The notes under the pieces are model-generated. The model did not search any database and was not told the DNA's origin. It was given only the letters and a program-made list of their open reading frames with translations. From contig JAAXHE010000030.1 of assembly GCA_012271065.1 (NCBI GenBank), forward strand, positions 1 to 20,330: DNA of 20,330 bases. Direction: 5' to 3'. The stretch comes from Candidatus Latescibacterota bacterium (lineage in GTDB: Bacteria > Latescibacterota > UBA2968 > GCA-2709665). This document shows, one piece after another, positions 1 to 7,310 of the stretch; the first letter of the stretch is position 1; each line of letters opens with the position of its first letter. The position numbers were made by a program, and so were the translations under genes.

Positions 1-75
1 TGGGTGCCTGTAAAGGGCTTTCAGGTCTTCCAGGTTGTGTCGGGCGGTATGGACAAATATGACCGGGCCAACTGA
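1..75 (+). CDS. 3' end of a paralogue of the next gene (partial)
   Basis: The first 75 bases read in one frame as 24 residues (WVPVKGFQVFQ...KYDRAN) followed by TGA. This tail matches the C-terminus of the complete gene at 157-753 (WIEIKGYQVFQ...KYEAV): the pattern W-x3-KG-[FY]-QVFQ-x-V-S-x-G-x3-KY is shared. The fragment is therefore most likely the end of a tandem paralogue whose body lies left of the window. The stop lies 81 bases before the next start. No function can be assigned. The call rests on this short similarity and on frame continuity only. Confidence 0.6.
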   Translation, partial: WVPVKGFQVFQVVSGGMDKYDRAN

Positions 76-156
76 TATCGGCGAGCGAATCCTGTCCACG
101 GGTCTTCCGGGAAGTGCGTTGGCACACGTCTCCAGGCAAACCGAGGGTAGACTGCA

Positions 157-753
157 ATGTTAATCCTGGGTCTGATTTTCGCGGCGGTTGTAATCGTCGG
201 ACCCATCGTGCTGATTGTGATTCTCCGGAGGAGCGCCCATCAGTGCGCCTGGTGTCATAAGCCAACGGTAAAGCTCGGGAACTTACCGGACGCGGAGCGC
301 GGGCAGATCGGCGAACTGATCCGCGAAGAGGGTATGGATCCCGCGTTGTCGTATGAACTGTGCGAGGCCTGCCGGCGAATCTATGACGAGTGGTGGTTTC
401 AGTCGGACTGGGATATGTCCGACCGGTGGTGCGCTTGCGGGTTCGAACTGTCTTTTCCCTGGGATGTCGATCCCAGGAAACTCAGGAAGGCGGTGGCGGA
501 CCTGCCGGCGGCGGTATTCGCACGGCTTTCAAAGCAATATACGGACGATGACATTGCGCAACTCCGTCGCGGCTATGACGATCTTGATTACCGTTTCGAA
601 AGGAGTCCGGAACCGCACGCGCTGAAGGTCTGCGGCATCTGCCACAGAATATATATGTGGATTGAAATCAAGGGTTATCAGGTTTTCCAGTGCGTGTCGT
701 CAGGGCGTGAAAAATATGAAGCAGTAGCAGACCGCCGCCAGATGGAGACCTGA
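157..753 (+). CDS. Hypothetical membrane-anchored cysteine-rich protein
   Basis: A 198-residue protein that I do not recognise. Residues 2-23 form one strongly hydrophobic segment followed by RR, consistent with a single N-terminal membrane anchor with the rest on the cytoplasmic side. After it come paired cysteines: C30-x2-C33 and C69-x2-C72, which look like one zinc-ribbon-type site, then WCACGF near residue 91, and VCGICH near residue 185 from the N-terminus's viewpoint of the C-terminal third. The middle is rich in W, D and R. The ATG at 157 has a GAGGG-type ribosome site about 9 bases upstream. The preceding fragment (1-75) is a paralogue of its C-terminus, so this is a small tandem family. 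Membrane anchoring and metal binding are inferred; no catalytic motif is visible. Confidence 0.75.
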   Translation: MLILGLIFAAVVIVGPIVLIVILRRSAHQCAWCHKPTVKLGNLPDAERGQIGELIREEGMDPALSYELCEACRRIYDEWWFQSDWDMSDRWCACGFELSFPWDVDPRKLRKAVADLPAAVFARLSKQYTDDDIAQLRRGYDDLDYRFERSPEPHALKVCGICHRIYMWIEIKGYQVFQCVSSGREKYEAVADRRQMET

Positions 754-802
754 TAGTACGGGCAGGAACGGCGCCGCGCGCTCGCAGCTGCCGCGGATTC
801 TG

Positions 803-870
803 GTTCATTGGGTCTTTATCCTGTTCATCCTGTCCATCCATGTAGGTTTATGTTTATGAGTCATTAGGGT
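803..870 (+). repeat. 68-bp dispersed-type repeat, copy 1
   Basis: The first of two direct copies. The first 34 bases, from GTTCATTGGG through the core CCTGTTCATCCTGTCCA, are identical to copy 2 at 1044-1111, and the full 68 bases align without gaps. I count 9 differences and all are transitions. The core is itself built from a repeated CCTGTYCAT unit. Repeats with a core of this kind (its complement reads GGACAGGATGAACAGGAT) are familiar as intergenic dispersed repeats in several bacterial groups; that is recollection, not a search. Confidence 0.85.
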
Positions 871-1043
871 GAATCATCCATAAGCATGGGTGCAACAATT
901 GAACAGGTTCTGCTCTTCAACGCTTTTCACGTCGAAGATCACACCAATCTGCAATGCTGTTGGATTGTGTAAGTCGGAACGGTGACGTATAGTCTGCGGG
1001 TAACGGGATCACCACCATTGCCTGAAGAACTGTACTCTTTTTC

Positions 1044-1111
1044 GTTCATTGGGTCTTTATCCTGTTCATCCTGTCCACCCATGTAAGTTTGTGTTTGTGA
1101 ATTACTGAGGT
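1044..1111 (+). repeat. 68-bp dispersed-type repeat, copy 2
   Basis: The second direct copy, offset 241 bases from copy 1, with about 59 of 68 positions identical. It ends 13 bases before the ATG at 1125, so it forms most of the upstream region of the nuclease-helicase gene. No terminal inverted repeats or target duplication are evident, and nothing in the interval resembles a transposase. Confidence 0.85.
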
Positions 1112-1124
1112 TAGAGAGAACGCG

Positions 1125-4100
1125 ATGCGTTTTGTGGCGGACGTACATCTGCACTCCCGGTTTTCCAGGGCGACAAGCCGTCAGTTGAACCCCGATAACC
1201 TCTACAAATGGTCCGCGCTCAAGGGCGTGAACGTGGTGGGGACGGGCGACTTCACCCATCCCGAGTGGATCGAGGAATTGAAGGACCGCCTGGAGCCCGC
1301 GGAGGAGGGGCTGTTCCGTCTGAAGCCGGCGCGACGGGCCGCGGTGGACGAGGATCTCCCGGAGCGATGCCGGGGAACGGTGCGCTTCGTGCTGTCCACC
1401 GAAATCAGCTTGATCTACAAGAAGAACGACAAGACGCGCAAGGTGCACCACGTCGTTCTGATGCCGGGTTTCGAAGCGGTGGAGCGGTTGAACGCCCGGT
1501 TGGGGGATATCGGAAATCTGAAATCGGACGGGCGGCCCATTCTGGGGCTGGACAGCAGGGATCTCGCGGAGATTTGCCTCGAAGCCGCCGATGACGTGCT
1601 GTTCATCCCTGCGCATATATGGACGCCGCATTTCGCCGTGCTGGGCGCGAGTTCCGGGTTCGATACGCTCGAAGAGTGTTTCGAAGACATGCTGCCCTCG
1701 ATTTTCGCCGTCGAGACGGGTCTCTCGTCCGATCCGCCGATGAACTGGCGCCTGTCCATGCTGGACAGGTATGCGATCGTTTCCAATTCGGATGCGCATT
1801 CCCCGTCGAAACTGGCGCGGGAGGCCACCTGTTTCGATACCGAACTGTCGTACAGGGGCATATACGAGGCGCTGAAGTCGAGAGCCCCCGAACGGTTTCT
1901 TGGGACGCTGGAATTCTATCCCGAAGAAGGTAAGTATCACCTCGATGGGCATCGGAAATGCGGAATCTGCTGGGAACCCGGCCGGACGATTGCCGCGGAC
2001 TGCCGTTGCCCGGAATGCGGAAAGCGGTTGACGGTCGGCGTTCTGCACCGCGTCGAGCAGTTGGCCGACCGGGCAGAAGGCGACAGGCCGGCCGTGGCCC
2101 CGCCGTATGAGAATCTGATTCCGTTGCCGGAAGTCATCGGTTCTGTCCTCGGGGTGGGGCCAACCAGCAAACGGGTCCAGACGGTGTACGAAAGGATGCT
2201 GGCGGAGTTGGGGCCCGAACTGGCCATACTGAGGTACGTGTCCCCCGAGGCGATTGCACGCTGTGGCGAGCCGCTGGTAGCGGAGGGCGTGCGTCGAATG
2301 CGGGCAGGAGAGGTTGAGATCGCGGCGGGGTACGACGGCGTATATGGAAGGATACAGGTCTTCTCCGAGGAGGACCGCGCCCGTTTGAGCCGGCAGCCCG
2401 CGCTGTTCGATCTGCCGGAAATACCGGAAACGGCGCCGCAGACGTCATCGTTCGAGGCGACCTCGGAAAGCGAAAGGGCATCCGCTGGAAACGGTAAAGC
2501 GCCAGCGGTCGCGGACCTTGCGGGTGGCGGCGGATTGGACGACGCGCAAAAAGCGGCTGTGGACTGGGATAGCGGGCCTGCCATTGTGGTGGCCGGTCCG
2601 GGCACGGGAAAGACGCGGGTGTTGACCCACCGGTTGGCACGGCTGATCGGGGAGGCGGGCGTGGCTCCGGAGTCGATCCTGGCGGTGACGTTTACGAATA
2701 AGGCCGCGGCGGAATTGCAGGAACGCGTTCATGCGCTCCTGCCGGACCAGGGAACACTGGACGGGCTGACCCTGGGCACGTTTCACGCCGTTGCGCTGAA
2801 TCTGATGAAGACCTGCACTTCCGGGGAGATGCCTCAGGTCATCGACGAGGTGGAAGCGACACAACTGCTGACCGAGGTCATCGCGGATACTGAAGTCAGC
2901 CTGTCCGTGCGGGACGTGCGGTCGGCGGTCTCATTTGCGAAGACAAACCCCGACGCGGAGGCGCCGGAGGCATTGCGCGGCGTTCGGGAAGCGTACCAGG
3001 ACCGGCTGCGTAAACTGGGGGTGTGGGACTTTGACGACATTCTCCTGGAATTCCTGGCGATGCTGCACAGAGGCGATGAGGCATCCGGGCGGGTCCGTCA
3101 CAGGTTTGCACACGTACTTGTGGACGAGTTTCAGGACGTGAATGCGGTGCAGTACCGGCTCGTGACCGCGCTCTCGCGCGACGGAACCGGTCTGTTTGTG
3201 ATCGGCGATCCGGACCAGGCCATCTATGGATTTCGCGGGGCGAGTCCGGCGTATTTTCACAAACTCAGGGAAGATCTGCCGTCTGCGAAGACGTTCGTGC
3301 TGGAGCGGACGTATCGCTCCACGCGCCAGGTCGCCGGAGCGGCCGTTTCCGTGATCGGGGAGGGTCGTCAGTTGAATGCCGTCCGGGGGGAGGGCGTTAC
3401 GGCCCGACTGATTTCCGTCTCCGGCGAAACGGCGGAGGGTATCGCGGTCGTCCACGAGATCAGCCGGATGATGGGCGGCGCCGATATGCTTCAGGCCGAT
3501 GAAGCGGGCGGGAGACAGTCAGCGAGCGGAGGAGGCGACCGGAGCCTGGCGGATTTTGCCGTATTGTTCAGGACCGGACGGCAGGCGGAGGCGATAGAGC
3601 GTTGTTTTATCGAAGAGGGATTGCCGTACCGGGTGGTTGGTCAGAAGGGATTTCTTTCAGCCGGGAATGTGCGGCACGCGCTGTGCTTTTTCAATTACGC
3701 GTTCCGCCCGAAGGGAATGCTGCGTCTGCTGCGCGCGCTGGCGGTTCCCCTCTTCCATCCAGGAAACGCAGTACTCGATCGGCTCCGGCGTGCGGGCAGT
3801 GACGTGGCGGCCGGCGACCTGTCGCCGGCCGCGTGTGAGAAAGTTTCGGCGCTGGAGGATGCGGCCCGGGCGTTCAGAAAAATGGCGAAAACGGAATCCG
3901 TCGAGTCGCTGTTGAGGACATGGCAGGAAGTAGCTGGGGCGGAAGGGGATGAGGATCTCGCTCGACTCGCCCGGATGGCGGTGAACTTCAATTCGGTCCG
4001 CACGTTTCTCGATACGCTGGTACTGGGCGCCGATGCCGATTACGTGCGCATCGGCGGTGTCGCACGGCCGCGTGCGGAAGCGGTAACGCTGTCAACCCTG

Positions 4101-4394
4101 CACGCGTCCAAGGGGCTGGAGTTTCCCGTCGTGTTCATCTGCGGCGTGGAGGAGGGCCTGATTCCGCACGCAAACGGGGACGTGCAGGAGGAGCAGCGGC
4201 TGTTGTTCGTGGGACTGACCCGGGCGATGGATGAGGCCGTCATGCTCTGTGCGAGGAGCAGGACGCGTTTCGGCGAGCGGACCCGTCCAGAGCCGTCCCG
4301 GTTTTTGGAGAATATTCCCGCGGAATTCCTGGAACGGGAGCGCCTGTCCCCGGAACGGCGGGTCCGGAAGGCCGATCAACTCTCTCTGTTCTGA
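1125..4394 (+). CDS. EndoQ-like PHP nuclease fused to UvrD/PcrA-type helicase
   Basis: A 1089-residue fusion. Residues 1 to about 415 look like the PHP-fold EndoQ family (deaminated-base endonuclease). Candidate metal ligands are H8-x-H10, D42/H45, E93, H108/H109, H164 and D223-x-H225, followed by the cysteine zinc site C279-x2-C282 ... C295-x2-C298. A low-complexity linker (about 430-472) leads into a superfamily 1A helicase: Q motif LDDAQ, Walker A GPGTGKT at 491-497, TFTNKAA, DEFQD at 667-671, GDPDQAIYGFRGA, ERTYRS, TLHASKGLEF from 991 and VGLTRA at 1029-1034. The protein ends in QLSLF (1085-1089), matching the bacterial clamp-binding consensus QL[SD]LF; QPALF at 424-428 is a weaker second candidate. 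The helicase half is shorter than typical UvrD. A role in repair of deaminated DNA, by nicking and unwinding, is inferred. The gene converges on rhaB with 6 bases between stops and no visible terminator. Confidence 0.9.
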   Translation: MRFVADVHLHSRFSRATSRQLNPDNLYKWSALKGVNVVGTGDFTHPEWIEELKDRLEPAEEGLFRLKPARRAAVDEDLPERCRGTVRFVLSTEISLIYKKNDKTRKVHHVVLMPGFEAVERLNARLGDIGNLKSDGRPILGLDSRDLAEICLEAADDVLFIPAHIWTPHFAVLGASSGFDTLEECFEDMLPSIFAVETGLSSDPPMNWRLSMLDRYAIVSNSDAHSPSKLAREATCFDTELSYRGIYEALKSRAPERFLGTLEFYPEEGKYHLDGHRKCGICWEPGRTIAADCRCPECGKRLTVGVLHRVEQLADRAEGDRPAVAPPYENLIPLPEVIGSVLGVGPTSKRVQTVYERMLAELGPELAILRYVSPEAIARCGEPLVAEGVRRMRAGEVEIAAGYDGVYGRIQVFSEEDRARLSRQPALFDLPEIPETAPQTSSFEATSESERASAGNGKAPAVADLAGGGGLDDAQKAAVDWDSGPAIVVAGPGTGKTRVLTHRLARLIGEAGVAPESILAVTFTNKAAAELQERVHALLPDQGTLDGLTLGTFHAVALNLMKTCTSGEMPQVIDEVEATQLLTEVIADTEVSLSVRDVRSAVSFAKTNPDAEAPEALRGVREAYQDRLRKLGVWDFDDILLEFLAMLHRGDEASGRVRHRFAHVLVDEFQDVNAVQYRLVTALSRDGTGLFVIGDPDQAIYGFRGASPAYFHKLREDLPSAKTFVLERTYRSTRQVAGAAVSVIGEGRQLNAVRGEGVTARLISVSGETAEGIAVVHEISRMMGGADMLQADEAGGRQSASGGGDRSLADFAVLFRTGRQAEAIERCFIEEGLPYRVVGQKGFLSAGNVRHALCFFNYAFRPKGMLRLLRALAVPLFHPGNAVLDRLRRAGSDVAAGDLSPAACEKVSALEDAARAFRKMAKTESVESLLRTWQEVAGAEGDEDLARLARMAVNFNSVRTFLDTLVLGADADYVRIGGVARPRAEAVTLSTLHASKGLEFPVVFICGVEEGLIPHANGDVQEEQRLLFVGLTRAMDEAVMLCARSRTRFGERTRPEPSRFLENIPAEFLERERLSPERRVRKADQLSLF

Positions 4395-4400
4395 TCGCAG

Positions 4401-5891
4401 TCAGAGACTACCCGTACCTTCCTCCAACAACTGCCGAAACCGGCTATAAGCGTCTTCCCAGGCGTCGGCGCCGTCCGGTACGCAGGTCACGAGTTCCGTG
4501 GAATTGCGAACGACTTCGCGGATTCCCGCCAGTGAGTCGATTTCGCCTCGGGCGTAGACCTGCATGAGGATATTTCCCAGGGCGGTGGCCTCCGCCGGGC
4601 CTGCAACAACCGGCCTTCCGGTGGCGTTGGCAGTGAACTGATTCAACAAGGCGTTGCGTATGCCTCCGCCAACGACGTGGATGGTGTGCAGCCTGCGGTC
4701 CAGGACGGACTCGAGATCCTCCAGGACGCACCGGCACTTGAGGGCGAGGCTCTCCAGGGCGCACCGGATGACGGCGCCTTCGGTGGCGGGCTCGTTCTGT
4801 CCCGTGCGTCTGCAGTACGTACGGATGCGGGACGGCATATCTCCGGGCTCCAGGAAATCCGAATGATCGGGATCGATGAACGAGGTCAGTGCGGGCGCCG
4901 CGTCGGCCAATCTGACGAGTTCGGCGAAGGAAAAAGCGTGCCCCTGGTTTTCCCAGATGCGCCTGCATTCCTGGACGATCCAGAGCCCCGTAATGTTCTT
5001 GAGGAAACGGTAGGTGCCGCAAACCCCGCCCTCGTTTGTGAAATTGTGACGAAGGGCGGCCGGCGTCACCGCGGGGGCTTGCAGTTCCGTGCCGAGAAGC
5101 GCCCATGTGCCGGAGCTGATATAGGCCGCGTCCGGGTCGGAAAACGGCACGGCCGCCACGGCCGATCCGGTGTCATGACACGCCGGTGCGATGACGCCGG
5201 TTGACCGGATGCCGGCGTCCGCGGCAATCTCAGGTCGAAGCGGACCCAGAGGCGTTCCCGGCGGGACGATTTCGGGAAGCATGTCTACGGGGATCCCGAG
5301 CCGGTCCAGCAGGTCGGTCGCCCACGCTCCAGTCATCGGATTGTAGAACTGGGTTGTGGTGGCGTTAGAAAACTCGCACACCTTGCGCCCCGTCAGCCAG
5401 AAGTTGAACAGGTCCGGCATCATCAGAAATGTACTGGCCATGCGCAGGTGCTGCGGCTTTTTTGCCGCCACGGAAAGCAACTGATAGAGTGTGTTGATCT
5501 CCAGGAACTGCAGGCCGGTCTGCTCGAAAATCGCTTCTCTGGATACCCGGCTGAGTGCCATTTCCAACATGCCCTGGACGCGCGGGTCGCGGTAACAGTG
5601 AGGATTGCCCAGGAGTTCATCGACCTCGTCCAGGAGTGCGAAATCCACCCCCCAGGTATCGATTCCGATTCCCGCCGGTTCCGGACCGGAGATCCGGGCG
5701 CATTTTCGAAGTCCAGCGAGCATCTCGTCGTAGAGCCTCAGCGCATCCCAGTACAGACCGCCCGCCACAGAAATGGGGCCGTTGGCGAAGCGGTGGATTT
5801 CTTCGAGTTCGACGGCGCTTCCGTCGAAGCGGCCGATAACGGCCCGGCCGCTGGATGCGCCGAGGTCGTAGGCGAGATAGGTCTGCGGCAT
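4401..5891 (-). CDS. rhaB: Rhamnulokinase (FGGY carbohydrate kinase)
   Basis: A 496-residue cytoplasmic kinase expected to phosphorylate L-rhamnulose to L-rhamnulose 1-phosphate with ATP. The sequence shows the N-terminal phosphate motif D9-L-G-A-S-S-G-R, the GIDTWGVDF segment around 76-84, ACHDTGSAVAAVP with D240 at the expected catalytic-base position of the family, and the C-terminal adenosine motif HVVGGGIRNALLN followed by AEATALGN. The DTWGVDF and NTLYQL segments favour rhamnulokinase over xylulokinase or glycerol kinase, and the length is normal. The ATG at 5891 is preceded by a strong ribosome site, GGAAGGAG (5897-5904 on the plus strand). A promoter lies upstream (5946-5974). No rhaA or rhaD is adjacent; downstream it runs into the convergent nuclease-helicase gene. 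Confidence 0.92.
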   Translation of the reverse strand: MPQTYLAYDLGASSGRAVIGRFDGSAVELEEIHRFANGPISVAGGLYWDALRLYDEMLAGLRKCARISGPEPAGIGIDTWGVDFALLDEVDELLGNPHCYRDPRVQGMLEMALSRVSREAIFEQTGLQFLEINTLYQLLSVAAKKPQHLRMASTFLMMPDLFNFWLTGRKVCEFSNATTTQFYNPMTGAWATDLLDRLGIPVDMLPEIVPPGTPLGPLRPEIAADAGIRSTGVIAPACHDTGSAVAAVPFSDPDAAYISSGTWALLGTELQAPAVTPAALRHNFTNEGGVCGTYRFLKNITGLWIVQECRRIWENQGHAFSFAELVRLADAAPALTSFIDPDHSDFLEPGDMPSRIRTYCRRTGQNEPATEGAVIRCALESLALKCRCVLEDLESVLDRRLHTIHVVGGGIRNALLNQFTANATGRPVVAGPAEATALGNILMQVYARGEIDSLAGIREVVRNSTELVTCVPDGADAWEDAYSRFRQLLEEGTGSL

Positions 5892-5945
5892 GACGACTCC
5901 TTCCGGTCCACCGGCTTCGTGTTGTGCGGGGACTCACGGTTTGCG

Positions 5946-5974
5946 ATATTATGCGATGCGGCGCGGGGTGTCAA
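5946..5974 (-). promoter_or_regulatory. Sigma-70-type promoter for rhaB
   Basis: On the minus strand a perfect TTGACA (5969-5974) is followed after 17 bases by TAATAT (5946-5951), four of six to consensus. The start of transcription would fall near 5939, giving a leader of about 48 bases with the GGAAGGAG ribosome site. The gap between rhaB and the glycosyltransferase (5892-6063) is 172 bases. No equally good promoter for the plus-strand gene was seen in it. Confidence 0.6.
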
Positions 5975-6063
5975 GTGTTTCGTCGCATCGGGATCACGCG
6001 CCGCCGGCGAATCAACGACGCGCCGTGCGCGACGTACATCAGTCCGATTGCGAGAGGTGGTAG

Positions 6064-7188
6064 ATGCCGGAAAAGCCGACGGTTGCGCACTGCGCGAATC
6101 CGTTCCTGACCCTGACCATGGTCTGGTGTTACGACCAGATACGCGGTCTGAGCCGATATCGGCCGGTTGTGTTGACGCAGGCACGGCAGAACGAGCGCGT
6201 CTTTCCGGTTGACACGCTCTATTCCGGCGAAGACCTGTCCCGGTTGCGCCGGTCCGCCTACCGGGTGGTCCGCAAGATCCGGGGCACGTACGCGGGATAC
6301 GGACGAATACTCCGGAAGGAACGCGCCGCGGTCATCCATGCCCATTTTGGCCAGGAGGGCTATTTCTGCCTGGAGGCGCGCCGCAGTGCCGGGGTTCCGA
6401 TGGTCACCACCTTCTATGGGATGGATGCTTCCGCACTGCCACGAAAACGGCTGTGGAGACGCCGGTTTCAGCGGCTGTTCCGCGAGGGGGAGGTTTTTCT
6501 GGTCGAAGGCCCGCGAATGGGCGAGTCGCTGGTCACCATCGGTTGTGCCTATGAGAAGGTGCATGTGCACCGGCTGGGCGTCGACCTCGAGAAGATTCGC
6601 CTGGCGCGGCCGGACGCCAGACAGGAAGGCGTCGTATTGATGTATGCCAATTTCCGCGAGAAGAAGGGGCACGTCTACGGGCTCCGGGCCTGCCGGAAGA
6701 TCATCGGGTCGCATCCCGGCCTGAGGGTGCGCATTATCGGCGATGGAGAACTGCGTGCGGACGTGGAACGCGAGATCTGGCGCCTCGGACTCGAAGACCG
6801 GGTGGACCTGCTGGGCGTGTTGCCTCACGAGACCTGTTTGAAGGAACTCGGAAGGGCTTCCGTGTTGTTGTATCCGAGCGTGACCGCCGCCGACGGCGAT
6901 ACCGAAGGCGGCGCGCCCGTGGCGTTGATCGAGGCCATGGCCTCCGGGCTGGCGATCGTCTCCTCCCTGCACGCGGACATCCCCACGGTGGCGCCCGACA
7001 GGCGGTGCGCGCTGTTGTTCCCCGAGCGCAACGTGGACGGACTGGCAGAGGGACTGGATGCGGTGCTTGGGTCCGGCAGGTTAAGGGCGGAACTGGGCGA
7101 CGCGGGCAGGGCCCACGTCGAAGACGCCCACGATATGCGGAAACAGGGCGGGCGGCTGGAAGCGTATTACGATCGAGTGAGATCCTGA
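6064..7188 (+). CDS. Glycosyltransferase family 4 protein
   Basis: A 374-residue GT-B fold glycosyltransferase of the GT4 group, expected to move a sugar from a nucleotide donor onto a polysaccharide or glycolipid precursor at the cytoplasmic face. The N-terminal half contains IHAHFGQEG and the TTFYGMDAS acceptor-domain motifs. The C-terminal half has the donor-domain signature: LGVDLEKI, YANFREKKG (around 195-205), RIIGDGELR, and the acidic motif E281-GGAPVALI-E290-AMASG. That motif has one residue more between the two glutamates than the usual E-x7-E. The pattern resembles colanic-acid-type transferases (WcaL-like). There is no signal peptide. The ATG follows AGAGGTGG by about 5 bases. It is divergent from rhaB; no other polysaccharide genes are in view, so the sugar and product are unknown. 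Confidence 0.85.
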   Translation: MPEKPTVAHCANPFLTLTMVWCYDQIRGLSRYRPVVLTQARQNERVFPVDTLYSGEDLSRLRRSAYRVVRKIRGTYAGYGRILRKERAAVIHAHFGQEGYFCLEARRSAGVPMVTTFYGMDASALPRKRLWRRRFQRLFREGEVFLVEGPRMGESLVTIGCAYEKVHVHRLGVDLEKIRLARPDARQEGVVLMYANFREKKGHVYGLRACRKIIGSHPGLRVRIIGDGELRADVEREIWRLGLEDRVDLLGVLPHETCLKELGRASVLLYPSVTAADGDTEGGAPVALIEAMASGLAIVSSLHADIPTVAPDRRCALLFPERNVDGLAEGLDAVLGSGRLRAELGDAGRAHVEDAHDMRKQGGRLEAYYDRVRS

Positions 7189-7234
7189 CAAAGACCCCAT
7201 GGGCAGTGAGGCAGGGCGCCCGTAACGACCGGCG

Positions 7235-7263
7235 TTGACAATTTGGCCGGCGGCGATTATTTT
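7235..7263 (+). promoter_or_regulatory. Sigma-70-type promoter for the PhyH/maturase pair
   Basis: A perfect TTGACA (7235-7240) is followed after 17 bases by TATTTT (7258-7263), four of six to consensus. It lies in the 122-base gap after the glycosyltransferase. Transcription would begin near 7270, about 40 bases before the GTG start at 7311. It would serve the dioxygenase and the radical SAM gene 28 bases beyond it. Confidence 0.55.
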
Positions 7264-7290
7264 ACAGCAAGTTACGTCAATTTTGGCCGC
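7238..7290 (+). repeat. Short direct repeat around the promoter
   Basis: ACAATTTGGCCGGC at 7238-7251 recurs as TCAATTTTGGCCGC at 7277-7290, differing by a few bases, with the copies 39 bases apart. One copy overlaps the promoter spacer and the other lies in the presumed 5' leader, so they could be paired operator sites. The match is short and may be chance. Confidence 0.3.
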
Positions 7291-7310
7291 TGTCCACGCG
7301 GGGACCCACG

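Larger units (their letters stand above)
754..1124. other. Intergenic gap with two direct repeats
   Basis: This 371-base gap separates the hypothetical gene from the nuclease-helicase gene. It contains two copies of a 68-bp repeat (803-870 and 1044-1111) and 173 bases of unremarkable sequence between them. I see no convincing ORF, RNA gene or U-tracted terminator. The ORFs that cross it on the minus strand are antisense shadows of the downstream gene. The second repeat copy ends 13 bases before the downstream start codon, so the promoter or leader of that gene must overlap the repeat. Confidence 0.6.

Noticed and set aside
803..1111. CRISPR or insertion-sequence reading of the 68-bp repeats
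   Set aside because: There are only two copies, spaced far apart, with no inverted termini, regular spacers, cas gene or transposase.
1751..1769. Perfect 8-bp inverted repeat with a 3-base loop inside the EndoQ-like domain
   Set aside because: It encodes conserved protein sequence, has no T tract, and a single such hairpin is plausible by chance in 20 kb.
939..2048. Long minus-strand ORF (369 codons) across the repeats and the start of the nuclease-helicase gene
   Set aside because: It is the antisense shadow of a clearly conserved gene in GC-rich DNA; its translation has no recognisable motif and is dominated by R, P, H and Q.
5971..6972. Minus-strand ORF of 333 codons opposite the glycosyltransferase
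   Set aside because: It is a shadow of the plus-strand GT4 gene, with no family signature of its own.
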